A stretch of DNA of 64,000 bases from an uncultured Bacteroidales bacterium (GTDB lineage: Bacteria; Bacteroidota; Bacteroidia; Bacteroidales; Muribaculaceae). The notes under the pieces were generated by a model. The model was given only the letters and a program-made list of their open reading frames with translations, ran no database searches and had not been told where the DNA came from. Both the position numbers and the translations under genes were made by a program. The stretch spans positions 1 through 64,000 of the forward strand of contig UQMZ01000006.1 in the NCBI GenBank assembly GCA_900542185.1. Direction: 5' to 3'. This document shows, one piece after another, positions 26,476 through 35,224 of the stretch (position 1 is the stretch's first letter; each line of letters starts with the position of its first letter).

Positions 26476-28536
26476 ATGAAAAAGATAATTTTATCAGCCA
26501 TACTGGGAGCCGCGCTGTTTACCTCGTGTAACGACCTGGACATCGCGCCCAAGAATATCGTCACCTCCGACGACCTGCTCTCCAGCGAGTCGGGTATGGA
26601 CATCTACATGGCCCGCATGTACTCCACGATGCCGTTCGAGGACTTCAAGTATCTGGCCGAGCGTGGTCTGAACGAATGTAACGGCTGGCTGGCCGGATTC
26701 GGATTCGACGGCACAGGCGACGCCGTGAACCGCGACGGATACTGCCGGACGTTCACGGGCGAGAGCGAGGCATACTGGGGCAAAGCCTTCGAGCTGATCC
26801 GCGCCGCAAACTACCTGATCGAGACCCTTCCCGATTTCAAGGACAAATATCCCGAGATCACCTACAACGACTATCTTGGCGAGGCTTACTTCGTCCGCGC
26901 ATACACGTTCTATGCGCTGGCAAAGCGTTACGGCGGCATTCCGCTGGTGACGAAGGTGATCAACTATCCCGCCTCAAGCGATGAGCTCGAGGTGCCCCGC
27001 TCCAGCGAGGAGGAGACCTGGAACCAGATCTGCGCCGATTTCGACAAGGCCGCCGAACTGATGATGCCCCGCAGCCCGAAGCGTGGCTACGCCAACAAGT
27101 ATGTGGCACTGGCCGTCAAATCGCAGGCCATGCTTTACGCCGGCTCCGTGGCCAAGTACAACGAGACCGTTCCCGGCCGCCTCACCGGACTGGGCATGAA
27201 GACGGGCGTCCGCGTCATCGGCTTCGACCAGGCAACGGCCGCCGAGGCTTCCAAGCGTTACTTCTCCGAGGCATACAAGGCAGCCCGCGAGGTTATGGAA
27301 AAGGGCGGCTACAGCCTCTATATGAAGAAGTGGGCCGAGGGCGACCGCGCCGCACAGCGCCAGAACATGATCGACATGTGCTCCGACCTTGACAGCCCCG
27401 AGAACATCTGGATCCGCGAGTACCTCTACCCCACCACGACCCACTCGTTCGACGCATACAACGCGCCCTACGTGTTCCGTTCGCCCCTTAGCTCCGCCGT
27501 ATGCCCCACAGCCGACTTCGTAGAGCTGTTCGAGGGATTCGAGCGCTATCCCGACGGTTCGCTGAAGGTGACAACCGGTAACTCCAACACCGAGGGCAAC
27601 TACATCATGTACGACAAGCCGAGCGACTTCTACAAGAACGCCGAGCCCCGTCTGCTCAGCTACCTCATCATCCCCGGCGACCAGTTCAAGAGCCGCGAGA
27701 TGGAGATCTACGCCGGAGTCTACACCGGCACCACTCCCGTCAAGCCCCTGCTGAACGACTATTCCTATCAGAACCAGAACCAGAACTACCAGGCACTGGA
27801 CATAGCCAAGGGCGATAACCCGACGCTGTTCCTTAGCCCCGACCCCAACAACCAGACCATCGTAGAGCTGCCCGACGGAACCAAGATGAACGCCTCCGGC
27901 GCCAACGGCCCGTTCTACAACTACGCGGAGTCCGCAATGACCGGTCTGTTAGGCCGCAAGTGGCTGAAGGACGATCCGTCGTTCACCGCACGCGAGGGTA
28001 ACAGCGACCAGCACTACATCCTGGTTCGTTACGCCGAGGTATTGCTGAACGCCGCCGAGGCTGCCGTAGAGCTTTCCATCGCCGGTGCACAGAGCCCCGA
28101 CGGCTCCGACATGCTGACAGTGGCCACCGACGCCATCAACAGCATCCGCAACCGTGCCGGCGCCACACAGCTGACAGGACGCCTCACAGGCAGCGACGAG
28201 AGCCGCGACATCGTACGCAAGGAACGCCGCAAGGAGACCGCCTTCGAGACCGGCACCAAGTGGGACCTGCGCCGCTGGCGTGTGAACGATTACGACAACC
28301 GCGACGGATTCTGGGGCGAGACACGCGACAAGAACAAGTTCAGCTCCAACTCGCACTTCCGTTTCCGCGGCATCTATCCCTTCTATTCGGCCCAGGACCG
28401 CAAGTGGTTCTTCGACGTACGCTTCGAATGCATCTCGCACAAGGAGTTCGAATACAATCCGGTGGACTACTACTTCGGCATCCCCGGCAACGAGGTTGTG
28501 AAGAGTCCCGTCATCGACCAGCAGCCCAACCGTTAA
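26476..28536 (+). CDS. susD: SusD-like glycan-binding lipoprotein (mannan locus)
   Basis: A protein of 686 residues with a lipobox (FTSC, Cys18). It has the RagB/SusD N-terminal helical region (YWGKAFELIRAANYLIETLP, LGEAYFVRAYTFYALAKRYGGIPLV) and the C-terminal half with HYILVRYAEVLLNAAEAAVEL, INSIRNRAG and IVRKERRKETAFETGTKWDLRRW. SusD proteins sit on the transporter as a lid and capture glycan. It is somewhat longer than the usual 500-600 residues because of loops between about 380 and 480. It lies between SusC and the DUF3823 lipoprotein in the same operon. Confidence 0.95.
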   Translation: MKKIILSAILGAALFTSCNDLDIAPKNIVTSDDLLSSESGMDIYMARMYSTMPFEDFKYLAERGLNECNGWLAGFGFDGTGDAVNRDGYCRTFTGESEAYWGKAFELIRAANYLIETLPDFKDKYPEITYNDYLGEAYFVRAYTFYALAKRYGGIPLVTKVINYPASSDELEVPRSSEEETWNQICADFDKAAELMMPRSPKRGYANKYVALAVKSQAMLYAGSVAKYNETVPGRLTGLGMKTGVRVIGFDQATAAEASKRYFSEAYKAAREVMEKGGYSLYMKKWAEGDRAAQRQNMIDMCSDLDSPENIWIREYLYPTTTHSFDAYNAPYVFRSPLSSAVCPTADFVELFEGFERYPDGSLKVTTGNSNTEGNYIMYDKPSDFYKNAEPRLLSYLIIPGDQFKSREMEIYAGVYTGTTPVKPLLNDYSYQNQNQNYQALDIAKGDNPTLFLSPDPNNQTIVELPDGTKMNASGANGPFYNYAESAMTGLLGRKWLKDDPSFTAREGNSDQHYILVRYAEVLLNAAEAAVELSIAGAQSPDGSDMLTVATDAINSIRNRAGATQLTGRLTGSDESRDIVRKERRKETAFETGTKWDLRRWRVNDYDNRDGFWGETRDKNKFSSNSHFRFRGIYPFYSAQDRKWFFDVRFECISHKEFEYNPVDYYFGIPGNEVVKSPVIDQQPNR

Positions 28537-28556
28537 CAATTAACCCCAAAAACGAC

Positions 28557-29372
28557 ATGAAACTGATCAATATAACCGGCTTATGCGCCGCTCTCCTCAT
28601 GCTCTCCTCGTGCAGCATGTTCGAAATCGACAACTACGACGAGCCCGAAGAAACCATCCAGGGCCGCGTGGTGGATGTCAAGACCGGAAATCCGGTGCTG
28701 ACCGACCAGGGCAGCGAGGGTATCCGCGTACGCCTCACCGAGCTCAGCTGGGGCGACAACGTGGAGCACAACCCCGACTTCTTCTGCCGTCCCGACGGCA
28801 CGTTCCAGAACACCAAGATCTTCAAGGGCAACTATAACATCCGCATCGACGGTCCGTTCATCCCCTTGGTTCGCGAGACTCCCGACGGCACCGTTCTGGC
28901 CGACGAGACAATCACCACCGACATCAAGGGCACGACCAAGGTGGAGTTCAAGGTGCAGCCCTTCCTGAACGTCCGCATCGAAGGCGATCCCACCGTGAGC
29001 AACGGCGTGATCAAGGCCAAGGTAGTGGTGGAACGTGGCGTCAGCGAGCAGGAGTTCAAGGATAAGATCGAGCCTATGGGCAACTGGAACGACAACTACC
29101 TGAACATGACCGACATCCAGTTCTTCGTAAGCTACTCCAACTCCGTGGGCTACCGCGCACGCGACGACCGCTGGTCCAGCTCCATCAGCTATGCCGGCAA
29201 TTCGTTCAACGACCTGTTCGGCACTCCGGTCACCATCACCTCCAACGGCACGATTCCTTCGGGCCGCAAGGTATGGGTGCGCGCCGCAGCACGTATCAAT
29301 TTCGACACTCCCGTGGGCAGCGGTACACGCCGCTGGAACTATTCCGAGCCCATCGAGGTCATGATTCCCTGA
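28557..29372 (+). CDS. DUF3823-like lipoprotein
   Basis: A 271-residue lipoprotein (lipobox LSSC, Cys19, followed by SMFEIDNYDEPEE, an acidic surface-export-like stretch). An N-terminal beta-sandwich (IQGRVVDVKTGNPVLTDQGSEGIRVRLTE) with a later PDGTFQNTKIFKGNYNI motif is typical of DUF3823 proteins encoded right after SusD. The C-terminal domain (about 135-271) is a second beta-sandwich. These proteins sit in the SusE/SusF position and probably bind glycan at the surface. It follows SusD by 20 bases and a terminator-like hairpin follows it. The start at 28557 gives the signal peptide. Family call is from memory of the motif pattern. Confidence 0.78.
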   Translation: MKLINITGLCAALLMLSSCSMFEIDNYDEPEETIQGRVVDVKTGNPVLTDQGSEGIRVRLTELSWGDNVEHNPDFFCRPDGTFQNTKIFKGNYNIRIDGPFIPLVRETPDGTVLADETITTDIKGTTKVEFKVQPFLNVRIEGDPTVSNGVIKAKVVVERGVSEQEFKDKIEPMGNWNDNYLNMTDIQFFVSYSNSVGYRARDDRWSSSISYAGNSFNDLFGTPVTITSNGTIPSGRKVWVRAAARINFDTPVGSGTRRWNYSEPIEVMIP

Positions 29373-29403
29373 TCCGACTGATCAGTTACATTAATCTATA
29401 ATA

Positions 29404-29448
29404 AAGGAGAGGCCCTCCTGAGGACATTCCCCCGGGGGACCTCTCCTT
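29404..29448 (+). terminator. Hairpin after the SusC/D operon
   Basis: A 9-bp stem AAGGAGAGG (29404-29412) with CCTCTCCTT (29440-29448) enclosing a GC-rich interior, followed by a weakly T-rich tail. It lies 31 bases after the DUF3823 stop and 50 bases before the next gene, so it may terminate or attenuate. Confidence 0.6.
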
Positions 29449-29497
29449 ACTTCATTCTTAACATCATCTGCTTAACATTACCTGCTTCCATAATATC

Positions 29498-31693
29498 ATG
29501 AATCCTGTTAAAGCATATACGATATATACCGGAATCCTGACGGCCGCCATGCTGTGTCTGCCGGGAACCGCATGTTATTCCAAAGACAACGTCAAGACCA
29601 CCTTCCAGTCATCGCAGGAATGGCGTCCCACCATCGACAACCGCGCGGACGCCGTGATGGTGTACGGCATCGGGGGCAACCCCAGCGACCGGACCAGTGC
29701 CAAGAGCTTTGAAAGCCGCGTGCGCAGCTGGAAAGACCGTGGTTACATCATACATTACATGACCGGCATCGCCTGGGGCGAATACCAGGATTATTTCACC
29801 GGCAAATGGGACGGCAAATGGCATCTGGACGAGGGCCAGGTGACGCAGAAAGGCGACACCATCTGGCACGGTCACATGGTGCCTTACATAGTGCCGTCCA
29901 TGAATTTCCTGAACTACATGAAGGAGCGCCACGTCAAGCGCGCCATCGACGCCGGCGCCGAGGCCATCTTCATGGAGGAGCCGGAGTTCTGGGCCCGCTC
30001 CGGATACAGCGACGCATTCAAGCGCGAATGGAAGGAGTATTACGGCACGGACTGGCGTCCGCAGCATGAGTCGCCGGAGGCCACATATATGTCCAACAAA
30101 CTGAAATACCACCTGTATTACCGCGCGCTGAACGAAGTGTTCACCTACGCCAAGGAATATGGCAAGAGCTTGGGCCGCGACATCAAGTGTTACGTTCCGA
30201 CCCACTCGCTAGTGAACTATTCGCAGTGGCAGATAGTCAGCCCCGAGGCAAGCCTGGCGTCGCTCCCCTGCGTGGACGGTTACATAGCGCAGGTATGGAC
30301 CGGAACATCGCGCGAACCAAATTTCTTCAACGGCATCCGCAAGGAGCGCGTATTTGAGAACGCCTTCCTGGAATACGGCTCGATGGAATCAATGACGGCT
30401 CCCACCGGCCGCAAGATGTTCTTCCTGACCGACCCCATCGAGGACTGGCCCCGCGACTGGGCCGACTACAAGCGCAACTATCAGGCCACGTTCACCGCCC
30501 AGCTGCTCTATCCGGGCGTCAGCGACTACGAGGTGATGCCCTGGCCCGAACGCATATACGAGGGGCTGTACCGCACCAGCGCCGACAGTCAGGAGAAGAC
30601 CCGCATTCCACGCTTCTACTCCGCACAGATGCAGGTGATGATTAACGCGCTGAACAAGATGCCACAGAGCGACAACCGCCTGAACGGCAGCCACGGCATA
30701 GGTGTGCTGATGGCCAACTCGCTGATGTTCCAGCGTTTCCCGCAGCATAAAGGTTACGACGATCCGCAGCTGGCCAACTTCTACGGCATGGCGTTGCCTC
30801 TCGTGAAGCGTGGCGTGCCGGTCAAGACCGTGCATATCGAGAACTTAGCCTTCCCGGCCACTCTGCGCGACATCAAGGTGCTGGTGATGACATATTCCAA
30901 CATGAAGCCGCTGGATCCGGAGGCTCACAAGCATCTGGCCGACTGGGTCAGAAAAGGTGGCGTGCTGCTGTTCTGCGGTTCCGACAAGGATCCATTCCAG
31001 GGCGTGCAGGAATGGTGGTCGACCAACGGCAATTCATATTCCGCGCCTTCCCAGCATCTGTTCCAGACCCTGGGCATCGACATGAATGCCGGCGACGGCG
31101 AGTATAAGGTGGGCAAAGGCACGGTGATGGTGATGCGCCACGACCCGAAGGATTTCATAATCAACAAGGGCGGCGACGCCGACTATGTCCGTAACCTGAC
31201 GGCACTCTATTCCGGCCGTGCCAAGGCCGGCAAACTCGATTTCAAGAACGATTTCCAGCTGCAGCGCGGTGCATATAAATTGGCCGCAGTGGTCGACGAG
31301 AGTGTAAGCGACAAGCCGCTGGTGCTGAACGGCCGATACATCGACCTGTTCGACCCCGAGCTGCCCGTGATGCAGTCCGTCACCGTGAACCCGGGTTCAC
31401 AGTCGCTGCTGATCGACCTTGACAAAGTCAAGGACCGCAAGCGCGCACAGGTGTTGGCGGCATCCTTCCGTGAGTCGGACGAGACCCGCAACGGCAACTC
31501 CTACGCATTCACGGCCAAGAGTCCGGTGGAGACCGACGGCGTTTCACGCGTGTTGCTCCCGGCAATGCCTAAGTCGGTAACAGTGGACGGCAAGCAGGTG
31601 TTCAATCCGCAGGACTGGGATAATGCAAGCCGTACGTATCTGCTTAAATTCGAGAACTCGCCCGAGGGCAGGAAAGTCAGGTTCAATTGGTAA
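29498..31693 (+). CDS. Unassigned secreted barrel protein with GATase-like domain
   Basis: A protein of 731 residues with an N-terminal signal segment. I do not recognise a named family. Residues about 50-390 look like a glycosidase-type (beta/alpha)8 barrel: GYIIHYMTGIAWGEYQDYF, AIFMEEPEFWARSGYSDAFKREW (Glu160, Glu161 and Glu163) and later VDGYIAQVWTGTSREPN. Residues about 410-500 resemble the glutamine-amidotransferase-like domain of GH42-type enzymes (DIKVLVMTYSNMKPLDPEA, WVRKGGVLLFCG). A beta-sandwich forms the C-terminus. This order parallels GH42-like enzymes, so a retaining exo-glycosidase with an acidic residue in EEPEFW as acid/base is plausible but unproven. It starts after the hairpin and precedes the isomerase-like gene by 14 bases. 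Confidence 0.6.
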   Translation: MNPVKAYTIYTGILTAAMLCLPGTACYSKDNVKTTFQSSQEWRPTIDNRADAVMVYGIGGNPSDRTSAKSFESRVRSWKDRGYIIHYMTGIAWGEYQDYFTGKWDGKWHLDEGQVTQKGDTIWHGHMVPYIVPSMNFLNYMKERHVKRAIDAGAEAIFMEEPEFWARSGYSDAFKREWKEYYGTDWRPQHESPEATYMSNKLKYHLYYRALNEVFTYAKEYGKSLGRDIKCYVPTHSLVNYSQWQIVSPEASLASLPCVDGYIAQVWTGTSREPNFFNGIRKERVFENAFLEYGSMESMTAPTGRKMFFLTDPIEDWPRDWADYKRNYQATFTAQLLYPGVSDYEVMPWPERIYEGLYRTSADSQEKTRIPRFYSAQMQVMINALNKMPQSDNRLNGSHGIGVLMANSLMFQRFPQHKGYDDPQLANFYGMALPLVKRGVPVKTVHIENLAFPATLRDIKVLVMTYSNMKPLDPEAHKHLADWVRKGGVLLFCGSDKDPFQGVQEWWSTNGNSYSAPSQHLFQTLGIDMNAGDGEYKVGKGTVMVMRHDPKDFIINKGGDADYVRNLTALYSGRAKAGKLDFKNDFQLQRGAYKLAAVVDESVSDKPLVLNGRYIDLFDPELPVMQSVTVNPGSQSLLIDLDKVKDRKRAQVLAASFRESDETRNGNSYAFTAKSPVETDGVSRVLLPAMPKSVTVDGKQVFNPQDWDNASRTYLLKFENSPEGRKVRFNW

Positions 31694-31707
31694 ATGACGA
31701 TGAGCGT

Positions 31708-32511
31708 ATGAAACAGCCATTAAAATTCCTCCCCTACTTCAGGAACACAATATGGGGAGGCGATGAGATTTCCCGCTTCAAACAGATTTCTGTCAACTGC
31801 CGCAACATAGGCGAGAGCTGGGAACTGTCGGCTGTACCCGGCTGCGAGAGCATCGTGTCGGAGGGTGCCGACATGGGCCTTACGCTGAACGACCTGACGG
31901 CCAAATATGGCGAGACGCTGGTGGGACCACGGGTCTACGAGCGTTACGGCAACCGTTTCCCGTTGACCATCCGTCTGATAGACGCCAACGAGGATGTCAT
32001 GCTGGACACACTCAGCGACCGGACAGCCACCGATTCCACATCAGGGAATCAGGGCAATGCAAGTATATGGTATATACTTAATGCCTCCGATGGCGCCATG
32101 ATATACACGGACTCCACCTACGGGAACGATGAATTCATGACCGGCACGTACCCTGATACCAATCAGGCCGGACAGATGAAGACCCACACGGGCGACACAT
32201 TCCTTATGCCGGCACGATATGTCAGGGCCATCGGCGCCGGCAACTTTCTGGTCGAGATTCAGAATGCCTGCGATTCCGCCGGCGTGAACCCCGGCGACAT
32301 CAAGGTGGAATACGAAGAAGTGACAGGCTCGCGTGTATTCTCCAATCCCAGGCAATCGCTGATGAGCCTGGTGTGCCTCAAGGGAACGGGCAGGCTCAAG
32401 GTGTCCAACGTGCTCACCACCGTACAGCAGGGCGAGACCATCCTGATTCCGGCCGCCGCCGACTCGTTTGAGGTCGAAGGCGACCTGTCGCTGCTGAAAG
32501 TGGCGATATGA
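31708..32511 (+). CDS. Phosphomannose-isomerase-like protein lacking zinc ligands
   Basis: A 267-residue cytoplasmic protein with the type I mannose-6-phosphate isomerase fold: TIWGGDEISRFKQ, NIGESWELSAVPGCESIV, RFPLTIRLIDANED, IWYILNASDGA and AIGAGNFLVEIQ align with the Bacteroidetes enzyme. The four zinc ligands are all replaced. The Gln-x-His pair becomes Asp100 and Leu102 (VMLDTLSD), the Glu of KTEMW becomes Ser119 (NASIWY), and the His before AIGAG becomes Arg173. It is also shorter than the usual length of about 320 residues. It therefore cannot use the known catalytic metal and is probably a pseudoenzyme, perhaps a sugar-phosphate sensor. The ATG at 31708 starts 14 bases after the previous gene. 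Confidence 0.8.
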   Translation: MKQPLKFLPYFRNTIWGGDEISRFKQISVNCRNIGESWELSAVPGCESIVSEGADMGLTLNDLTAKYGETLVGPRVYERYGNRFPLTIRLIDANEDVMLDTLSDRTATDSTSGNQGNASIWYILNASDGAMIYTDSTYGNDEFMTGTYPDTNQAGQMKTHTGDTFLMPARYVRAIGAGNFLVEIQNACDSAGVNPGDIKVEYEEVTGSRVFSNPRQSLMSLVCLKGTGRLKVSNVLTTVQQGETILIPAAADSFEVEGDLSLLKVAI

Positions 32512-32534
32512 CGTAATTGTCGGGGCATCGTTTA

Positions 32535-32551
32535 CGTTTAAACGACAAGAA
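32535..32551 (+). promoter_or_regulatory. Palindrome and shared motif before acyltransferase
   Basis: CGTTTAAACG (32535-32544) is a perfect palindrome overlapping TAAACGACAAGAA (32539-32551), the same 13 bases found upstream of the GH125 promoter. It lies 14 bases before the acyltransferase ATG. It may be a regulator site; no -7 box is clear here. Confidence 0.3.
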
Positions 32552-32565
32552 CAACCTTTTTTAGA

Positions 32566-33708
32566 ATGAATAACGATAAAAGAATTGTATTTCTTGATTA
32601 CGTACGGGTATTCGCCTGTTTCCTGGTGATGCTCGTTCATGCAAGCGAGAATTTCTACGGCGCGCCCGGTTCGACCGACATGGCGGGACCGCAGTCGTTT
32701 CTCGCTAACGAGACCGACCGCCTGTGGGTCTCGCTTTATGACGGATTCTCACGTATGTCCGTCCCCCTGTTCATGATAGTGTCGGCGTTCCTGCTGGTGC
32801 CCATGCAGGAGGGCATGTCGGCCGTGGCGTTCTATAAGCGCAGGGCCGTCAGGATTCTTCCGGCATTCCTGTTCTTCATGATAATCTATTCCACCGTGCC
32901 GGTGCTGTGGAATCAGATCGACCTCGGGACTTCGGCCACCGACCTGGCGCGCATACCGTTGAATTTTCCGACCTTGGCGGGACACCTCTGGTTCATGTAT
33001 CCCTTGATCAGCCTCTATCTGTTCATCCCGTTCATTTCGCCCTGGCTCGCCAAAGCCAAGGCATCGGAAGAAAGGCTTTTCATCGGACTGTTCTTCATAT
33101 CGACATGTATGCCTTATCTCACCCGGTTTTTCGGCGAGATATGGGGACAATGCTTCTGGAACGAGTTCCACATGCTATGGTATTTCTCGGGATACCTCGG
33201 ATACCTGGTACTGGCGCACTACATCCGCGTACACCTAGACTGGTCACGGGCCAAGCGTCTGGCCGTAGGCTCATGCCTGACCGTGACAGGAGCCGTATGG
33301 ACTATCCTGTCGTTTTACATCCAGGCCGTACCCGGTCAGCTGCACGTGACGCCCGAACTTGAGATAGGATGGTCGTTCTGCACCATCAACTGCGTGATGC
33401 TCACCACCGGCGCGTTCCTGCTTTTCACCTGCATCCGCAGGACCGAGGCACCGCAATGGATTTCCGAGCTGTCGAACCTGAGCTACGGCATGTACCTGAT
33501 GCACATCCTGTGGTTAGGGCTGTTTGTCGGCATCTTCAAGGGGCAGATGCAGCTCCCCACGGCAGTAGCGATTCCGGTCATAGCATTGGCCACCTTCCTG
33601 AGCTGCGCGGTCAGCACCAAGCTCCTGTCGCTGATTCCCTTCTGCCGCTGGATGATAGGCATCAACCGCTCCCCCAACAAAGAACGTCAGCTCAGCGTGC
33701 TTCGCTGA
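32566..33708 (+). CDS. Acyltransferase-3 family membrane protein
   Basis: A polytopic inner-membrane protein of 380 residues with about ten membrane segments. It opens with RIVFLDYVRVFACFLVMLVHASENF, the family motif with the catalytic-type His, and continues with SRMSVPLFMIVSAFLL, FYKRRAVRILPAFLFF, GHLWFMYPLISLYLFIPFI and SYGMYLMHILWLGLF. Acyltransferase-3 proteins move acetyl or other acyl groups onto sugars of surface polysaccharides or peptidoglycan. It follows the isomerase-like gene by 54 bases. Its 3' end overlaps the convergent haem-motif gene by 17 bases. A role in acylating a host-cell glycan is likely; a link to mannan use is not evident. Confidence 0.88.
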   Translation: MNNDKRIVFLDYVRVFACFLVMLVHASENFYGAPGSTDMAGPQSFLANETDRLWVSLYDGFSRMSVPLFMIVSAFLLVPMQEGMSAVAFYKRRAVRILPAFLFFMIIYSTVPVLWNQIDLGTSATDLARIPLNFPTLAGHLWFMYPLISLYLFIPFISPWLAKAKASEERLFIGLFFISTCMPYLTRFFGEIWGQCFWNEFHMLWYFSGYLGYLVLAHYIRVHLDWSRAKRLAVGSCLTVTGAVWTILSFYIQAVPGQLHVTPELEIGWSFCTINCVMLTTGAFLLFTCIRRTEAPQWISELSNLSYGMYLMHILWLGLFVGIFKGQMQLPTAVAIPVIALATFLSCAVSTKLLSLIPFCRWMIGINRSPNKERQLSVLR

Positions 33709-35224
33709 CTTCAGCTGTGCGTGCTTCAATGGCCGCATTAAGCATCTCGCCCTGTATGGCATCTTCAAGTTCTTTCTTGCTGATGCTTACGGGGCGCGCC
33801 ATGAACTCCGGGATATTGTAAGACTTCATTCGATTGTCGTCATAATCCGGAGTGGCCTGCGGCAACCTGAATGGTTTCCGGGCCTTGCCGTTCCTGTCGA
33901 AATATGCTATATAAAGGCGGGTGTACGATCCGTCGTCACGCCGTGAACTGAATATAATCCAGCGGCCGTTTGACGACCAGCTGTGATAACTCTCCACATC
34001 CGGGCTGTTCACCTCCGAAAGGGGGCGGACGGCCCTTGTAGCGATGTCAAGCAGGTAGAGGTCGGCGTCGCGGTGCCAGATATGGAATGTTCCGTACGAG
34101 CCTGCCGTAAACAGCAGATAGCGTCCGTCGGGCGAAGGCCGCGGGAGGGTCGCGCTTTTTCCTTGTCCGGATACCCGGAGCACCGTGTCTGTCTGGCCGA
34201 ACGTCCGTGTGGCCGGGTCAAACGGCTTGCGGTAGATGTCGTATTTGAAATCCTCGTAGTTAGTGTTTTCGTACACCTTCATTTCATCGGGGCTCATGGC
34301 CGGCACCTTGGCTGATACATACCACAGCGACAGTCCGTCGGGATGCCAATACGGAAATGTCTCAAGTTCGGTGCTGTCGTTGGCTATAATCCTTACACTG
34401 TTTTTCTCCACATCGTAAAGAACCAGGTCGGATGCTCCGTCCTGCACCTCCACCTTGTTTCGGTCGCGCGAGTGGAAACTCTGCGAGGTTTCGTTAACGG
34501 AGTATGCTATCAGCGGCAACGTGGGGTGCCATGAGGGATAAACTCCGTTGGATATGGTGGCCGGAGTCTTGAGTGTCACTTTCGTAAGGATGTCTCCGCA
34601 GGCTATGACAGTGCCTCCGAGACGCCCGCGCACATGCATCTGCATCCTCTCACCGCGATTATAGTCCTGATAGGAATGACAGTTTATGCACTGGCCGTTG
34701 CCGAATTCCGACAGCGACTGGCTGTTGAATATCTCGCTTTCGTCGAAGTCTGTCAGACTGCGCTGGCATATCGCCATTGTCTCATAACCGATGTACGAAG
34801 GCTCGATCAGTCTGTAAGAGATGTATGGATCTATGCTGTCGGCTATGGCGTTGGGTTCCGTACTGTAGCGTTTCCACTTGCCGTTCCGGCGCACGAAAAT
34901 GTCTGTATAGACGCTGTCGCCCTTAGCCTTACCTATCAGGTCGTGCCATTCATCGACAGGTATGTCAAGGTCACGGCCTGACACGACAATGCCTTCGGGA
35001 TTGGCCTTGGTACGCAGTCGGGTCACATAATCGTCGCCCTCTATTCCTATCCGGAAGTTCAGGGGTGCTATGTTGCATGGTATGGTCACCCCGGTGTAAT
35101 CGGGCGTGACCGCCGCCGTACGGCCCCCCTCCTCGTATTCGGACGGAACTTTAGCGCCACACGACACAAGCACCATCGCCAATGTGGCGGCACTCAAAAG
35201 ACATGATATGGATTTTTTCATCAT
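33692..35224 (-). CDS. Haem-motif (CxxCH) beta-propeller lipoprotein
   Basis: A 510-residue lipoprotein (LVSC, Cys22). A c-type haem motif CINCH lies at Cys179-Cys182-His183 in GNGQCINCHSYQDYN. It is followed by TolB-like propeller blades: GVYPSWHPTLPLIAYSVN, TFPYWHPDGLSLWYVSA, LPRPSPDGRYLLFTAGSY and SYHSWSSNGRWIIFSSRR, each with the WxPDG-like pattern. The single haem site suggests a periplasmic or surface electron-transfer or binding role. I recall such proteins annotated as TolB-like translocation or cytochrome c proteins next to DUF6057 genes in Bacteroidales. The DUF6057-like gene lies upstream on the same strand, separated by a 200-bp palindromic repeat. Confidence 0.75.
   Translation of the reverse strand: MMKKSISCLLSAATLAMVLVSCGAKVPSEYEEGGRTAAVTPDYTGVTIPCNIAPLNFRIGIEGDDYVTRLRTKANPEGIVVSGRDLDIPVDEWHDLIGKAKGDSVYTDIFVRRNGKWKRYSTEPNAIADSIDPYISYRLIEPSYIGYETMAICQRSLTDFDESEIFNSQSLSEFGNGQCINCHSYQDYNRGERMQMHVRGRLGGTVIACGDILTKVTLKTPATISNGVYPSWHPTLPLIAYSVNETSQSFHSRDRNKVEVQDGASDLVLYDVEKNSVRIIANDSTELETFPYWHPDGLSLWYVSAKVPAMSPDEMKVYENTNYEDFKYDIYRKPFDPATRTFGQTDTVLRVSGQGKSATLPRPSPDGRYLLFTAGSYGTFHIWHRDADLYLLDIATRAVRPLSEVNSPDVESYHSWSSNGRWIIFSSRRDDGSYTRLYIAYFDRNGKARKPFRLPQATPDYDDNRMKSYNIPEFMARPVSISKKELEDAIQGEMLNAAIEARTAEVSEAR

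Noticed and set aside
31708..32511. Calling the isomerase-like gene a functional manA
   Set aside because: All four zinc ligands are missing, so the known catalytic mechanism cannot operate.
33692..33708. A frameshift at the overlapping ends of the acyltransferase and haem-motif genes
   Set aside because: Both C-termini look complete and the genes converge, so a 17-base tail-to-tail overlap is ordinary.
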